The translations under genes and the position numbers were made by a program. A stretch of 64,000 nt of DNA from Chelonoidis abingdonii (Eukaryota > Chordata > Testudines > Testudinidae), in NCBI RefSeq assembly GCF_003597395.2, contig NC_133782.1, forward strand, positions 8,820,372 through 8,884,371, in the 5' to 3' direction. How positions within the stretch are numbered: the first letter of the stretch is position 1; each line of letters begins with the position of its first letter. Of the stretch, positions 31,481-42,878 are shown piece after piece. The notes beneath the pieces were generated by a model. The model made no database searches. It was not told the DNA's origin and was given only the letters and a program-made list of their open reading frames with translations.

Positions 31481-34179
31481 GTTTCTCCTGAAGTGCTTGT
31501 GCCTTAATCATTGTAATGTTATATTAACAATGGCAGGTTGGTGGTCATTTTGGGTACTGCCTGTGCACCACCTGGATTCTTGTGGACAGTGACTTCTGCA
31601 AGCTCCCTCAATAGCTGCAAAGGTCTTACTCCTGCAATGGATATTCTCTGTGTCCCCTGAGGATGAAGTGTTGGGTTGTAACCAGAGTAGACTGGCAGCC
31701 ATAGCGCTTATGGCCTGCAAACAATTCTAACCTGAGCTCAGTGACTAGGGTGCATGGATAATTCATTTGATGAGTTTTGCCCTTTTCTCTGCTCATGAAT
31801 TGTCAGCGAGCAGCCTGCGATTTTCTCAAATATATTGATTGTTGGAAGTAATTTGCTGAAGGGATTCAGAGAGCAATTCTGGGCCTGTACATTGTCGGCA
31901 AATAGTTTGTGGCAAGTATTTTGCATTCTAGCTGTTTTGTTTGGACACATGTAGGTCCCATGCCATGCTTCTGCTCCCCGATTGGCTCATTTGTTACACT
32001 TACAATCAGTTTTCATGGGTGAATACTTCAGCTCTGCCCTCAAGACCCACCTCTGCTGTGTTGCCTCCAGGGACAGTTTGGTTGCGCATCAATGGGAAAC
32101 AAAGGATTTTATTTATTAACAAAAAATGTCCTTGAAGAATAATTAGGGTGAGAAATAGCTACTCCTGGAATCATTCAATCTTATTTTCAAGGTCTCCTCT
32201 CCATTCTCTCTTGTGTTTGTCAAACATACTTGTTGCATCTTGCCTCCAATTAGATTGCCTTTGGGTCAAGAAGTGTCCATTAGTAAGTGCTTAGCTCAGT
32301 GGAGCTGCTGGGCTACAAGATTCTTAAGTGTTTTCCTAACTTTAAGCATGTGAGTAATCCCAGACAAGTCATGATGGTTAAATACTGTTGCTGAATCAGA
32401 GTGATTATTTGCAGTTATGAATCTAAAATTTACTTTTTGTGCCTATTCTCTAATATTGGCTTAAAATGCACTGTTTTTGGTAACATTCCTGCCAGCAAAT
32501 TCCCTGCTAGAATATTCACAAATAGCAAATGTGAAAAGGAGTACAAGCACAGATGAAATGAGTTCATTTAAAAATTCAAAGACTGTGACTGCAGTATTCA
32601 TTTAAGCTCTGGGTAATTTCTTTCTGCTCCTCCATAATTGAATCTGTGAATTTTGCAAGTGCATTAGTTTTGTGCACAAAAAACCCCCAGCCCTCCACAT
32701 TTGAACTTGCAATCAAAGGTTTGTTCTCTCTGACTATTATTTAAATTGTTCTGTCCTCACTTCTGTGTCTTTCCTTCAGCAAATGCCTTGGTACTGATCT
32801 GGGACTGAAATTGCTCTCGTTTAGGCAAACTCATACATGAACTTGTCAGAGGAATAAAGTGTGCTTGTAATTAAATGCCTATCACACCTACCTTAACCTG
32901 AGTCTTGTTAAGTCAAAGCACTAGAAAAGCCTCGAAGAGACAGGAAAGACTCGTAAATTTGCAACAAGCTTCATTTTGCACCTTGAAATGCCCTTGATTT
33001 GAGAGATCAGTGCTGCTCATGTGGAACAAAACTATATGGAATGTCAAATGCTTTTTATGTAGCATCTGTTTTACATACTGAATTTATGTGTGATCATATA
33101 TTGATGCACATACAAACTAATGTGAAAGTGGCCTCTTTGATATATTAGTCCCTTTACACGTGTAGCATATCTAACGTAATCATGATATGCTGTCTCTCTG
33201 TGTATATATTACATGGGGAAAAAAAAAACTATGCAAAAAGAATTACAAAGTCCATCACCTGAAAGGAAGGAAATGCCAGGATTAAAGTTGTCTGTGCAAC
33301 CTTAATTCAGGCCCCTTGTGCATTGTGGTAAAGTCTTCAGTTACACTATGAAATCAGTGATCACATAAACACTTGCTCCCACAAATCTAGAGCTGGGAAT
33401 AAGGCGCAGAACTCCTGATTTCCAGTCAACGAGAAAAGCTGGTTTTTAAATAATATTTCCAGATCAGCTGGAAGTGGGCTCTATGGGAAATCTCATGAAA
33501 GCCTGTTCTTGCATGATATCTAAATCACTCTTGAACTACAATGTCTGGTTAGTGTGGAAAAAGTTGAAGTAAGCACCTGGCTACCAAATTAAACCAAACT
33601 TCTGAACACTGACATTCACTCATCACTACAGGTTACACGCACTAAACCTATTTCCCCATTCATATTGTTTGATTCTCATATGTTTATCTGTATGTCACAA
33701 GTAAAAATTTGTTAAGAGTGGAAGGAAAGGGCTACCACCCTGATTTGATTTAAAGAAAGCATTTGTTGCTGGAAGAATTGAATGCATACGTTTTGCTAGG
33801 GTTTCAAAAATATTCCCATGATAGTCTGTCAACTCTTAAGCACTGTTTTGTATCTGAAGCACCAGGTAAAACAGAAAGTTTAATCCAAGTTATGGGATTG
33901 AACTGACTCTGAGAAGATGAGTCTTGGAACCTGATTCATGAGGAGACCGTGTGAAATATTTTGTATTAATAGTGAGAAATGTGGTGACTCTGCTAAATGT
34001 AAAAAAGAGAGTATTAGTGTTAATGCCCCATTTATTAAAAATCTCTAAGTCCAGTTAAGATCTCTGACAGACACTGAGTAGATTAGAGATCTGGAAACAA
34101 ATTTACTGCTGCTGTATACATGGCATCAAATTTGTAAAGTCAAATCACTCTGGATTTGTATAATTCCCACAGAATTATG
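31481..34179. other. Repeat-poor stretch, no gene recognised
   Basis: About 2.7 kb without recognisable transposons except short scattered words. No open frame has coding character. Either ancient decayed repeats or unique sequence. Confidence 0.4.
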
Positions 34180-34187
34180 CCCTAAGG

Positions 34188-34486
34188 CAGTGTTTCCCAA
34201 ATTTGGGATGCTGCTTGTGTAGGGAAAGCCCCTGGCAGGCTGGGCAGGTTTGTTTATCTGCCACATTTGCAGGTTTGGCCGATTGCGGCCGCCAGTGTCC
34301 GCAGTTCGCCGCTGCAGGCCAATGGGAGCTGCTGGAAGTGGTGGACAGTACGTCCCTCAGCCTGCGCTGCTTCCAACAGCTCCCAGTGGGATCAACCGGA
34401 CCTAAGGACGTGGCAGGTAAACAAACCGGCCCAGCCTGCCAGGGGCTTTTCCTGCACAAGCGGCAGAACAAGTTTGGGAAACACTG
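34188..34486. mobile_element. Non-autonomous hAT element, 299 bp
   Basis: Begins CAGTGTTTCCCAAATTTGGG and ends AGTTTGGGAAACACTG. Flanks CCCTAAGG (34180-34187) and CCCTAAGG (34487-34494) are identical. The whole element is quasi-palindromic (GCCAATGGGAGCTGCTGGAA on one side, CAACAGCTCCCAGTGGG on the other), so it could fold into a long hairpin. Confidence 0.95.
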
Positions 34487-34494
34487 CCCTAAGG

Positions 34495-34713
34495 GACAGA
34501 TTTTCAATATTGCTCCACACCCAGCAGCTCCCATTGCTGTCAGGTGGTGAGCAATTTTGCAAATCTGCTCTGGGCAAAAGCTGAGGCAGTTCATGGCTTG
34601 CTCTGTTTGTTGATTGGTTGGATCAGCTCAGTTGAGGAGTTTACTGTTTTTTTTAAAGAAACTATTGGATTAATACGACAGGAGCACTGAGCCTTGCTTA
34701 GATATGTATTAAT
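34495..34713. other. No recognised gene or repeat
   Basis: Nothing supported. Confidence 0.4.
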
Positions 34714-34910
34714 ATAGGAATTGCCACACTGGACCAGACTGGGCTTCAGCAAGTCCAGTATCATGCCTCTGACAGACGCCAGGACCAGATGCTGCAGAGC
34801 AAGGTGTAAGAATCCCGCAGTAGCAAATGTGGAATAATTGGAACCTCCTACATAGATTTTCTAATAGAAATTGGCTTATATCATGAAGCACGAGATTTAA
34901 TTCCCATCCA
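34714..34910 (-). mobile_element. CR1-like 3' fragment, antisense
   Basis: GGAATTGCCACACTGGACCA and GACTGGGCTTCAGCAAGTCC match the reverse complement of the CR1-type 3' end (CCCAGTATGGCCATTCTTAT pattern), then CATGAAGCACGAGATTTAAT as at 8240-8400. Confidence 0.6.
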
Positions 34911-37271
34911 AAATTTGATTAATCACTAATTAGGATTTTTCTGGGTATTTTTGCTCTCCATATACATGTCTTTCTTTGACTCTTGCTTGTCTCTGCTCCC
35001 ACTGAAGTCAATAGGAAATTTTTCTTTAGCTTGTGTGGTTGCAGACCTTTAGTGACCAAAAAAACCTTCTTTTGTCAGTGGTAGGGCCCTTACCTCTGAT
35101 TGAAAGTTGTAAACCTCTCTGTTCTGTGGCTTTTCCAACCTACTGACAAGCTGGAATACAAAGCCAGGCAATCAGATTGCAAGATGGCCTATTATTAAGT
35201 CACTAGCAAGCTACAAAAATGAAATTCTAGCTAGCTTGTTTATAAAACAAAGACTTTTAGGTAAGCTAGTCTTGCACTGGGTGGGAGTGGGGGTGGGGGG
35301 CAACAGCTAAATGATGTCCAGAGCCTCATGTAGACACTCTGCAATAAAGTCAGTTTCATCTTGGCTAAGGCATTATCTGAAGTGCTCCCATTATCTAGTT
35401 TCTAGGTGCCAGTGCATCTATTCTAATCAGAATTCTGGAAAATAATGAGCTAGTCACCAGGGGGGTATGAGCAAGTACCATTCTTCTGTGATCAAAATTC
35501 AGCCACTGAAATGACCGTGTCTATAGCAATAATTTGCTATATCACAAATAATGTCTTTGGAATGGTGCAATGTCAGAAGATCAGTGTCTTCTGCTCTTAA
35601 AATAGAGGCTTGGCTTTGCTTCAGCATTTATGTAACAGCAGAAAAAAATCATGACCCTGTGATAATGCTCTATTTCATGGACGTTATCTCAAATTAAATG
35701 TAGCTTGTGCAAGGTAGAAGTACAGCTCAAGGCTGTGAAAGTATGTATGCATACTTTGGAATTTTCTGAGGAAAGCAGTAACTAACTAGACTAAGATAGC
35801 AAAGGCAAGATCCTTAACAGACCAAGCTGGTAACACTCAGAGAAGGATCAGTCATGTAGAACAGGCTAAGAAATTTCTACTTAGACACAGCTTGAATTAT
35901 TGACTCATCCACAGCATTGGGGTGCGTGGGTTGTTGACAAAATGGAAAATGTAGTCTCCAAGAATAATGAGATCTCAGCACTCATAACAATGAGTCAAAA
36001 GGAGGAACTATTGAATGGGTGAAGTCAGCCGGGTATTTTCTGATACAGAAACCTCTTGAAGACTGGAGATGATTCCTGGGAGTTCGAATTTAAGTAGCAC
36101 TCTTGCAGGAAGCTCTGCAGATGAGATATTGAAGATGACTTTGAGTCTTTGAGGAGATTCATTAACTTCTATGATGTACAGTTTTGCAAGCCAAAGCAAT
36201 TTCTACTCCACGTCTTGACATTTCATTTAGAAATCTCTGAAGCTGAGAACTTTGGAGCCAGGTCTTGATTCCCAGAGATTTTGCCCTCTCAGAGAATTGA
36301 TGAAATTCCATTGGGATAAACTAGATGTAAGTAACTCAGTAGTGGCTAGGTATCTTCCAACCATTCCTTTGGAACTGAATAGTTCAAGATAAGCTCACTA
36401 AAGTGGAGCTAAGGTGATTATACTTTTGTGCAACAATAAGCATGTAACTACGGTGTGTGTAGCTTGCACTGTGACAGGTTGTAACTTTGTGTTCACTGAC
36501 TTACACTTCTAAATTTCTAAGTTGTCTGCAGAGGCAGCTGCCATTGAGTGATGAGGCAAAAAGCTGATGCAACATGCTGCAGGGATCCCGCTCTGTGCTT
36601 TCTCATGGAGACTTCACATATGCTATTTCCCTGACTCTGAAATGGAAGCCATTTTGGACTCAAAGTATGGGATTGTTCTTGGTGCATGGACAAGCGTGAT
36701 AGGAACTGTTCTGAGAAGGACATTCAGACCATTTAGTTAAAAATACAGGCTTTTAAATGTCTGTATTGATGCCTTTGGCTCCAAGGAAGCAATTGAACAA
36801 TGAAGATTGTTTAAATTACACAATCTGCCTTATAAAATTTCTGCAAAGTCATCTTTACTCACAAGTCTGTTTGTGGACCTTGCTTGCCTGCTTGTCAAGA
36901 GTTCTCCTTTATGTCCTAGAACTTCTCTGGGAACAAACAGAGTAGTATGCTCTGTGCTATGCTTGTGGCACAAATCCTGCCCTCCCTGGCAGGATTGGTT
37001 CACATGTTCCAGTGTGAGGGGCAGAAGGGAACCAGGTTTAGACAGCTGAAACATGGGGCTGCATACCCTGGGCACCGTGTAGAAGATATGCTCCACTGGG
37101 GTTCCATCTAAAGTAACACGTAGCTGAGTTCTTAGGAGAAGGTTTTTGGCATAGTCAATGGATACAAAGTGACCCCATGTAAGGGGGTACCTGATCCCAA
37201 GGGAACTCCTCTGTGCACCATTTTCTCAGGAAGCCGGTTGAAGCCCCAGTTCTTTTCACTGTGATTTACAG
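34911..37271. other. No recognised gene or repeat
   Basis: 2.4 kb of sequence with only short, unconvincing open frames. A G-rich patch lies at about 35282-35300. Confidence 0.4.
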
Positions 37272-37582
37272 CAGGGGTAGGAAACCTATCGCATGCGTGC
37301 CAAAAGCAGCACGTGAGCTGATTTTCAGTGGCACTCACACTGCCTGAGTCCTGGCCACCGGTCCAGGGGGCTCTGCATTTTAATTTAATTTTAAATGAAG
37401 CTTCTTAAACATTTCAAAAACCTTATTTACTTTACATACAATAATAGTTTAGTTATATATTATAGACTCATAGAAAGAGACCTTCTAAAAGCGTTAAAAT
37501 GTATTACTGGCCCCCGAAACCTTAAATTAGAGGTAATAAATGAAGACTCGCCACACCACTTCTGAAAAGTTGCCAACCTCTG
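37272..37582 (-). mobile_element. Non-autonomous hAT element, 311 bp, reversed copy
   Basis: Reverse complement of the family at 22452-22766 and 23588-23895. Begins CAGGGGTAGGAAACCTATCG and ends TTGCCAACCTCTG. Flanks ATTTACAG (37264-37271) and ATTTGTAG (37583-37590) agree at 6 of 8 positions. Confidence 0.9.
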
Positions 37583-37590
37583 ATTTGTAG

Positions 37591-39229
37591 GCTGGAATTA
37601 TTCTGTCAGGGCAAGAGTTGGGTTTAGAACTCGGGACATTAAGGCTCCCTCCTCTGAGTTCAGCTCTCTGGATCTTCCTGCCTATAACCCCTTGTTCAAA
37701 CTTCTGAATCATTAATATCAGACATGCTAACAAGGGCTCCATTATCAAGGATGTGTCCATCCGTGCAGGCTTTGAGTGCAGATTAAGATAAACAAGAAAG
37801 AAAAAGAAAACAAAACCCCAGAATGATAAAACGATCCATCTGCAGACGAGGAATGCCTGTGACAGCTGGCTTCAGCCTGGATTGTTTTATCTGGACACTG
37901 AATGGGCTTGATTTTGTTGTTTCAAGCCAAACTCCTAAAGTTATTCTCACGTCGTTCTTTCTTTGGTAGGTTGAATATGTAGCCAAGCCTGTGATGATAA
38001 TTATAGGGGAAAAGACATCTCCGGGTATGGCTAACTTTCAATGCCAGACTCACAGGGGACCACTCAAGGCACCAAGAGCCTGGGACAGCACTATCAGCAC
38101 AGGCATGTGCTTGTCACTTCTGGAGTGGAGATTGCTAATGACAGGCAGCTCTCTCTCTAATGGAGAACTGCTGTTCTTTTTGCTGCACTGCCTGATTTGC
38201 TTATATAATTCCATAAAATCAAAATGATTGTATATTATTAACTAGATGGAGTTTGATGGATAGCTTTGATCCAGGCAGAGCTAAAAAGGGGTGGTGGTGG
38301 GGAACAGAGAGAGAGGAAAAAAAGAATGAGATAGAGGAAGGAAAATAGAGAGAGGAAAAAAGATAAATGTCTAGACCCTAACTGACACATTAGAAGGAAC
38401 TAAGAAGTGTGGCAAAATAGAATGAAATCTGTTCCCTGCACTTGCTCAAATAAGGAAGGATTTTAGACTGCTGCTGAGTGAGGACTTGCTCTTAGACATA
38501 TGCTGTGATTTCATTTGATATCATCAGATCAGTCGCAGAAAGGGAATTTTGACATCAATTACTGTAGTTCTGTTTTTAACTTGCATTCACAGCATCCCAC
38601 ATTTTAGAGAAATATATATTGGACTTGCCAGATGTTATATAAAGTAGAAAATTAAATACAAGGTGTGTTGAATGACTCTCTTACTACTTGAGAGAAAAAG
38701 TTGCCTAATCTACCTGTAGGCCTACTTTAACAAAACCCTGACATTTCAAAGAAAACAGATTTTTTAAAATAAATAAATCCATTTTGGTGGAAAACCGTTT
38801 CTGGCACAAAAAATATTGCCAGAAAACTTTTGACCAGCAATAATCCTAAGGGCTGATTATATGGGCTATTCTCTGGAATTAACCACTAGCACTTTCTGTC
38901 TTCATTGCTCAGCTACATCAGTTTTCATGTACAATTGTGAGTAAATGAGCAAATGAGGCATGCAACTGTCCCCTGATTGCATTAAAATAAGCTCACAATG
39001 TATATGGTATGTGGGAGACAGTTATTATACCATTCCCTGTAATTAGCATAGGAAATAAAGACCTGACATCAAAGGGAGTTTTTCTGTTTGAATTCCATGG
39101 GCTTTGGAATAGGTTCAAAGTGCAGGGTCTGAAATGTGGTCACCATTGGTAAATGCTGTCTTTAATGGCTGGCTGTGTGAGTGCATATCCACAATCCTCT
39201 GATTCTACTTTCTGAAGTAGCACCCTCAC
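37591..39229. other. No gene; purine-rich tract
   Basis: A GA-rich tract lies at about 38296-38365. 38760-38850 resembles the AAAATTTT-type old repeat at 30830. No exon supported. Confidence 0.4.
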
Positions 39230-40369
39230 TACTTCTGGGGGAATCCTGCACCATTGCGCAATGCAGAATTTTGCAGAAATTAACGTGCAGTGTTGCAGGC
39301 CACCACTAGGGGCTTCTGGACCCATCAGAACCCAGCTTGCATATAGAAGACAGAGCCAGGGAGAGGAGTGGGAGCTAGAGAGCTCCTAGCAGCTGCAGTT
39401 CCCAGCATGCCCTGAGGGAAGGAGAGGGTGGCGTGCAGGAAACTCCGTGCAAGCCTAGGACCAAGCATCAAACTGTTCCTTCTTCTGGATCCCTGGGCTC
39501 GGTGTGGGAGGGGGAAAAGGGTGTTTGGGATGAAGGGGTGCAGACACAGCTGGGCTCTGGGGGGAAGGGGTGTGGCTTTCTGGGCAAGGGGGGCCCTGTG
39601 GCTGGATCTGGGGGAGGGGGTGCTGGTATCTGGCCCAGGAGGGCCACGCATCTGGGATCTGGGGGCAGAGGGTTTGAGTGTACTGGTTGGGGAGTGCACC
39701 ATGGCTGAGCTATGCAGAGGAGGGGTTCTCAGGTGTCTGGCCCCACAGCTGGGCTCTGGGGATGGCAGAAGAGGGCAGAGAAACAGGAACCGGATTGTCA
39801 TAGGGGTTTCTTTAACTCTCTACTCCTGGGGGAATTTTTGTGTGTGGCTGTATTGTTATAGACACTGGACCAGTGCTAGAGTTTTTCACGCACCAGGTGC
39901 ACAGCCATTTCGCTGCCCCTCGCGCCGCTCCCGCGGCTCCAGTGGACCTGCTGCAGCCATTTCTGCGGAAGGTCCGTTGGTCTGCGGCTCCGGTGGAGCT
40001 GCCACAGCTATGCCTGCGAGAGGTCCACCGGAGCCGCGCAGGACCAACGGACCGTCCACAGGCATGCCTGCGGCAGCTCCACCAGAGCCACGGACCTACG
40101 GACCCTCCGCAGGCACGACTGCGGCAGGTCCACCGGAGCCGCCTGCCGCCCCCCCCAGCAAAATGCCGCCCCCTGAAAATCCTGGCGCCTTAGGCGATTG
40201 CCTAGTTCGCCTCAATGGAAGCGCCGGCCCTGTATAGACATACTTGCTGACAGGTATCTTGAAATAAATTACCAGAATAATTGACATTGATGTGATTATG
40301 TAGTGTTGTTTTAATAATTAAAATTTGGAGAATTTTTAGTTTTTTTGGCGCTAAATGCCCCCAGGAGTA
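39230..40369. mobile_element. TA-flanked inverted-repeat element (mariner-like), rearranged
   Basis: Starts TACTTCTGGGGGAATCCTGC and ends GCGCTAAATGCCCCCAGGAGTA; a TA lies at each outer edge, as for Tc1/mariner-type elements. A second copy of the left terminus (TACTCCTGGGGGAATTTTTG) lies internally at 39821, so the segment is either two overlapping copies or one internally rearranged copy. The right part (GACATACTTGCTGACAGGTA, TTGAAATAAATTACCAGAAT) matches the usual 3' segment of this turtle family. A hAT is nested at 39865-40232. The 269-codon open frame is not a gene. Superfamily assignment is tentative. Confidence 0.7.
39865..40232. mobile_element. Non-autonomous hAT element, 368 bp, nested
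   Basis: Flanked by identical TATAGACA at 39857-39864 and 40233-40240. Left end CTGGACCAGTGCTAG and right end GGAAGCGCCGGCCCTG are inverted relatives of the CAGGGCCGGCGC terminus. GC-rich interior with CTCCGGTGG/CCACCGGAG inverted words; the right end resembles that of 22939-23489. Confidence 0.92.
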
Positions 40370-40379
40370 CCTCAGTCTA

Positions 40380-40612
40380 TCTTAGGTACTTATATGGCCC
40401 CCCCATCACTGTGTGTGAGCATCCTATAATCTTTAATGCATTTATCCTCAACGCCCCTGTGTAGGGGATAGTGCTATTCTCCCCATTTTACATATTGCCT
40501 ATCTGTGACTCAGGCCCCTTATTCGCCCAGGGTCACAAGGGAAGTTAGTGGCAGGACCCACTTCTCTCAAGTCCCAGGCTAGTGCAGTAACCACTGGCCC
40601 ATCCTGTCTTAT
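40380..40612 (+). mobile_element. MIR/CORE-type SINE
   Basis: CCTATAATCTTTAATGCATT, CTATTCTCCCCATTTTACAT, GCCCAGGGTCACAAGGGAAG and CCAGGCTAGTGCAGTAACCA are the ordered blocks of a common turtle SINE, nearly complete. Confidence 0.8.
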
Positions 40613-41572
40613 GCCAAGAAAGGTTGTTTTCTATGTAATCAAATACTAAAGCTGATTCAAAACAAGCTGGGAGGGATGGACCCAGTGAGAAACAGAGTTA
40701 CTGAATTCTATGTTAGCGAAGGAGTGAGTGTAGCATGCCCTCGGGAGGCCCTGGAAATAATGAGCAACAATATTCAAGATGTGCAGTAACAAAGGAGAAG
40801 TCTTGGTAGCCTGCCTGCTGCCTCCTCCTTCCCTCCCCAAAACAAATTCACCAGCATGTCTCCTGGACGATGCAACCACACGGTGTTATTACACAATTTT
40901 TAAGCTCAACTTCGCACATTTGGAGGTCTGCTGCTGCATAAGGGTTTTACAAGAGTACCTCCTGGTAGCCTGATGGGAGCTGTGTGTGTGTAAAGTCCCT
41001 GTGTACTGAATGGAGAATAAAGCTGATATAATATAATTAATATGTGATATCCTCTTTGACCTCCCTGAAAAGCAATCTCATCCCTCTCAGGGGAGATCTG
41101 ATTAGAGGTTTACATGAGAGGATAGCAATTTCATCTGCACCTCCCTCCAATGTGAAGCCAGAGCACTATCCATTACTCAGCAGGTACGCCAGTCTAGCCA
41201 GCTGCCTCTGTTTTTGGCTTGACTTCAGTTTCATGAAATGAAATACAATGCAGGAGAGAATGTCTCTGAGGCAGATAGTAAGTCAGATTTGCAGGCTGAA
41301 GCAAAGCGTCATCTGAATCAGATTTTTTAGTAAATGTAACCTCCACACACATTTACATTACTACTGAGGTTCTGATTCTTCCCCTGGATGTTTAGTAGTG
41401 GAGGTGTCTAAAAAGGGGTGTTTCTGGCATTATTGACAGTTAAAAGGGCAGGTATTGACACATTTACTGCTTAGATAGTAAATGTAATTTATGGCAAACC
41501 AATTTATTGCATTTGCATGAGACTCTCAGTTGCCAAGGATTTGACTGAAAATTGATGGTATTATTTGTTTTA
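40613..41572. other. No recognised gene or repeat
   Basis: Nothing supported. Confidence 0.4.
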
Positions 41573-41965
41573 GGCCTGGTCTACACTACGCTGTTAAACC
41601 GATTTTAACAGCGTTAAATCGATTTAACGCTGCACCCGTCCACACTACACTGCTCTTTATATCGATTTAAAGGGCTCTTTAAATCGATTTCTGTACTCCT
41701 ACAAAACAAGTAGGAGTAATGCTAAAATCGATATTACTATATCGGAATAGTGTTAGTGTGGACGGAAATCGACATTATTGGCCTCATTATTTTACAGTAG
41801 CTACCCACAGTGCACAGCTCCAGAAATTGATGCTAGCCTCGGACCATGGACGCACACCACCAAATTAATGTGCCTAGTGTGGACGCGCACAATCGACTTT
41901 ATATTATCTGTGTTATAAAATCGGTTTAAGCTAATTTGAATTTATCGTGTAGTGTAGACGTAGCC
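41573..41965 (+). mobile_element. Non-autonomous PIF/Harbinger element, 393 bp
   Basis: Starts GGCCTGGTCTACACTACGCT and ends GTGTAGTGTAGACGTAGCC, with TTA on both sides (41570-41572 and 41966-41968), the usual Harbinger 3 bp duplication. Its left half matches the left end of the 2.1 kb element at 49520 and its right half the last 180 bp of that element, so it is an internally deleted relative. Confidence 0.92.
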
Positions 41966-41975
41966 TTAGATACAC

Positions 41976-42308
41976 CAGGGATCAGCAACCTTTGGCACAC
42001 GGCTTGCCAGGTTAAGCCCCCTGGTGGGCTGGGCCAGTTTGTTTTCCTGCCGCGTTCACAGGTTCGGCCTATCGTGCCTCCCTCTGGCCACGGTTCGCCG
42101 CTCCAGGCCAATGGGGGTGGCCGGAAGGGCAGCCAGCACATCCCTCGTCCCGCGCCGCTTCCTGCTGCACCCATTGGCCTGGAGCGGCGAACTGCGGCCA
42201 CTGGGAGCCGCGATCAGCTGAACCTGCGGATGCAGCAAGTAAACAAACCAGCCCGGCCCACCAGGGGCTTTCCCTGGCAAGCTGCGTGCCAAAGGTTGCC
42301 GATCCCTG
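41976..42308. mobile_element. Non-autonomous hAT element, 333 bp
   Basis: Starts CAGGGATCAGCAACCTTTGG and ends CCAAAGGTTGCCGATCCCTG. Flanks AGATACAC (41968-41975) and AGATACAC (42309-42316) are identical. Interior shares the GGTTTGTTTTCCTGCCGCGT, CGCCGCTCCAGGCCAATGGG and reversed blocks with the elements at 34188 and 58752, but the termini are a different type. Long quasi-palindrome. Confidence 0.95.
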
Positions 42309-42316
42309 AGATACAC

Positions 42317-42763
42317 TGAGGTCTGCATTCCACTGAGGTGACTAGATGAATGCTGACTCTGGGGGTGGGGATGGGGGTGTAGGCAGTGGAGTGACTGCCA
42401 GAGGCAAGTATCTGATTTCTGTACACCACATTTCCAAAGGGGGGGTGGTGGTGCAGATGCCCAATGGATAGAGCTAAAAAACCCATACCTGCCTCTTGCA
42501 CTCCTCTTGTTTGTGCATATAGCTATTTGCATATGCAAAATGGGTAACTTCGCATGCAGATTGGTAGGGGACTAACTGATGGCGGTAAGTGTGTAGGCAT
42601 ATATAGATTTTGTCCTCATTTCTGTGCGTGGGTCCATTGCACCCACATCTGATATTAGCCCATGGTGTCTTGCCTGGCTAACACGCTAAGTTTACTGACA
42701 AAACTACATTTTTTAAATGCTGTCATTGCCTCTGAACTAGTGTGGATTTGTTGAATGCATCTA
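42317..42763. other. No gene; octamer-type palindrome
   Basis: Contains CTATTTGCATATGCAAAA at about 42523-42540, a near-palindrome of two octamer (ATTTGCAT) words, in a sequence context similar to 59480-59500. Confidence 0.4.
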
Positions 42764-42878
42764 AGGTGACCAAATAGTATGAAAAATCAGGAAACGGGGT
42801 GAGGGTAATAGGCACCTATATAAGACGAAGCCCCAAATATCGGGTCTGTCCCTATACAATTGGGACCTCTGGTCACCC
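42764..42878. mobile_element. Short inverted-repeat MITE, about 115 bp
   Basis: AGGTGACCAAATAGTATG at the left and GACCTCTGGTCACCCT at the right are inverted; the interior has GGGTCTGTCCCTATA and AAGCCCCAAATATC blocks, a well-represented turtle family. CTAA lies just outside each end. Confidence 0.7.

Noticed and set aside
39428..40237. Plus-strand open frame of 269 codons
   Set aside because: It spans the junction between a TA-flanked element and a nested GC-rich hAT, so it arose by insertion and composition, not as a gene.
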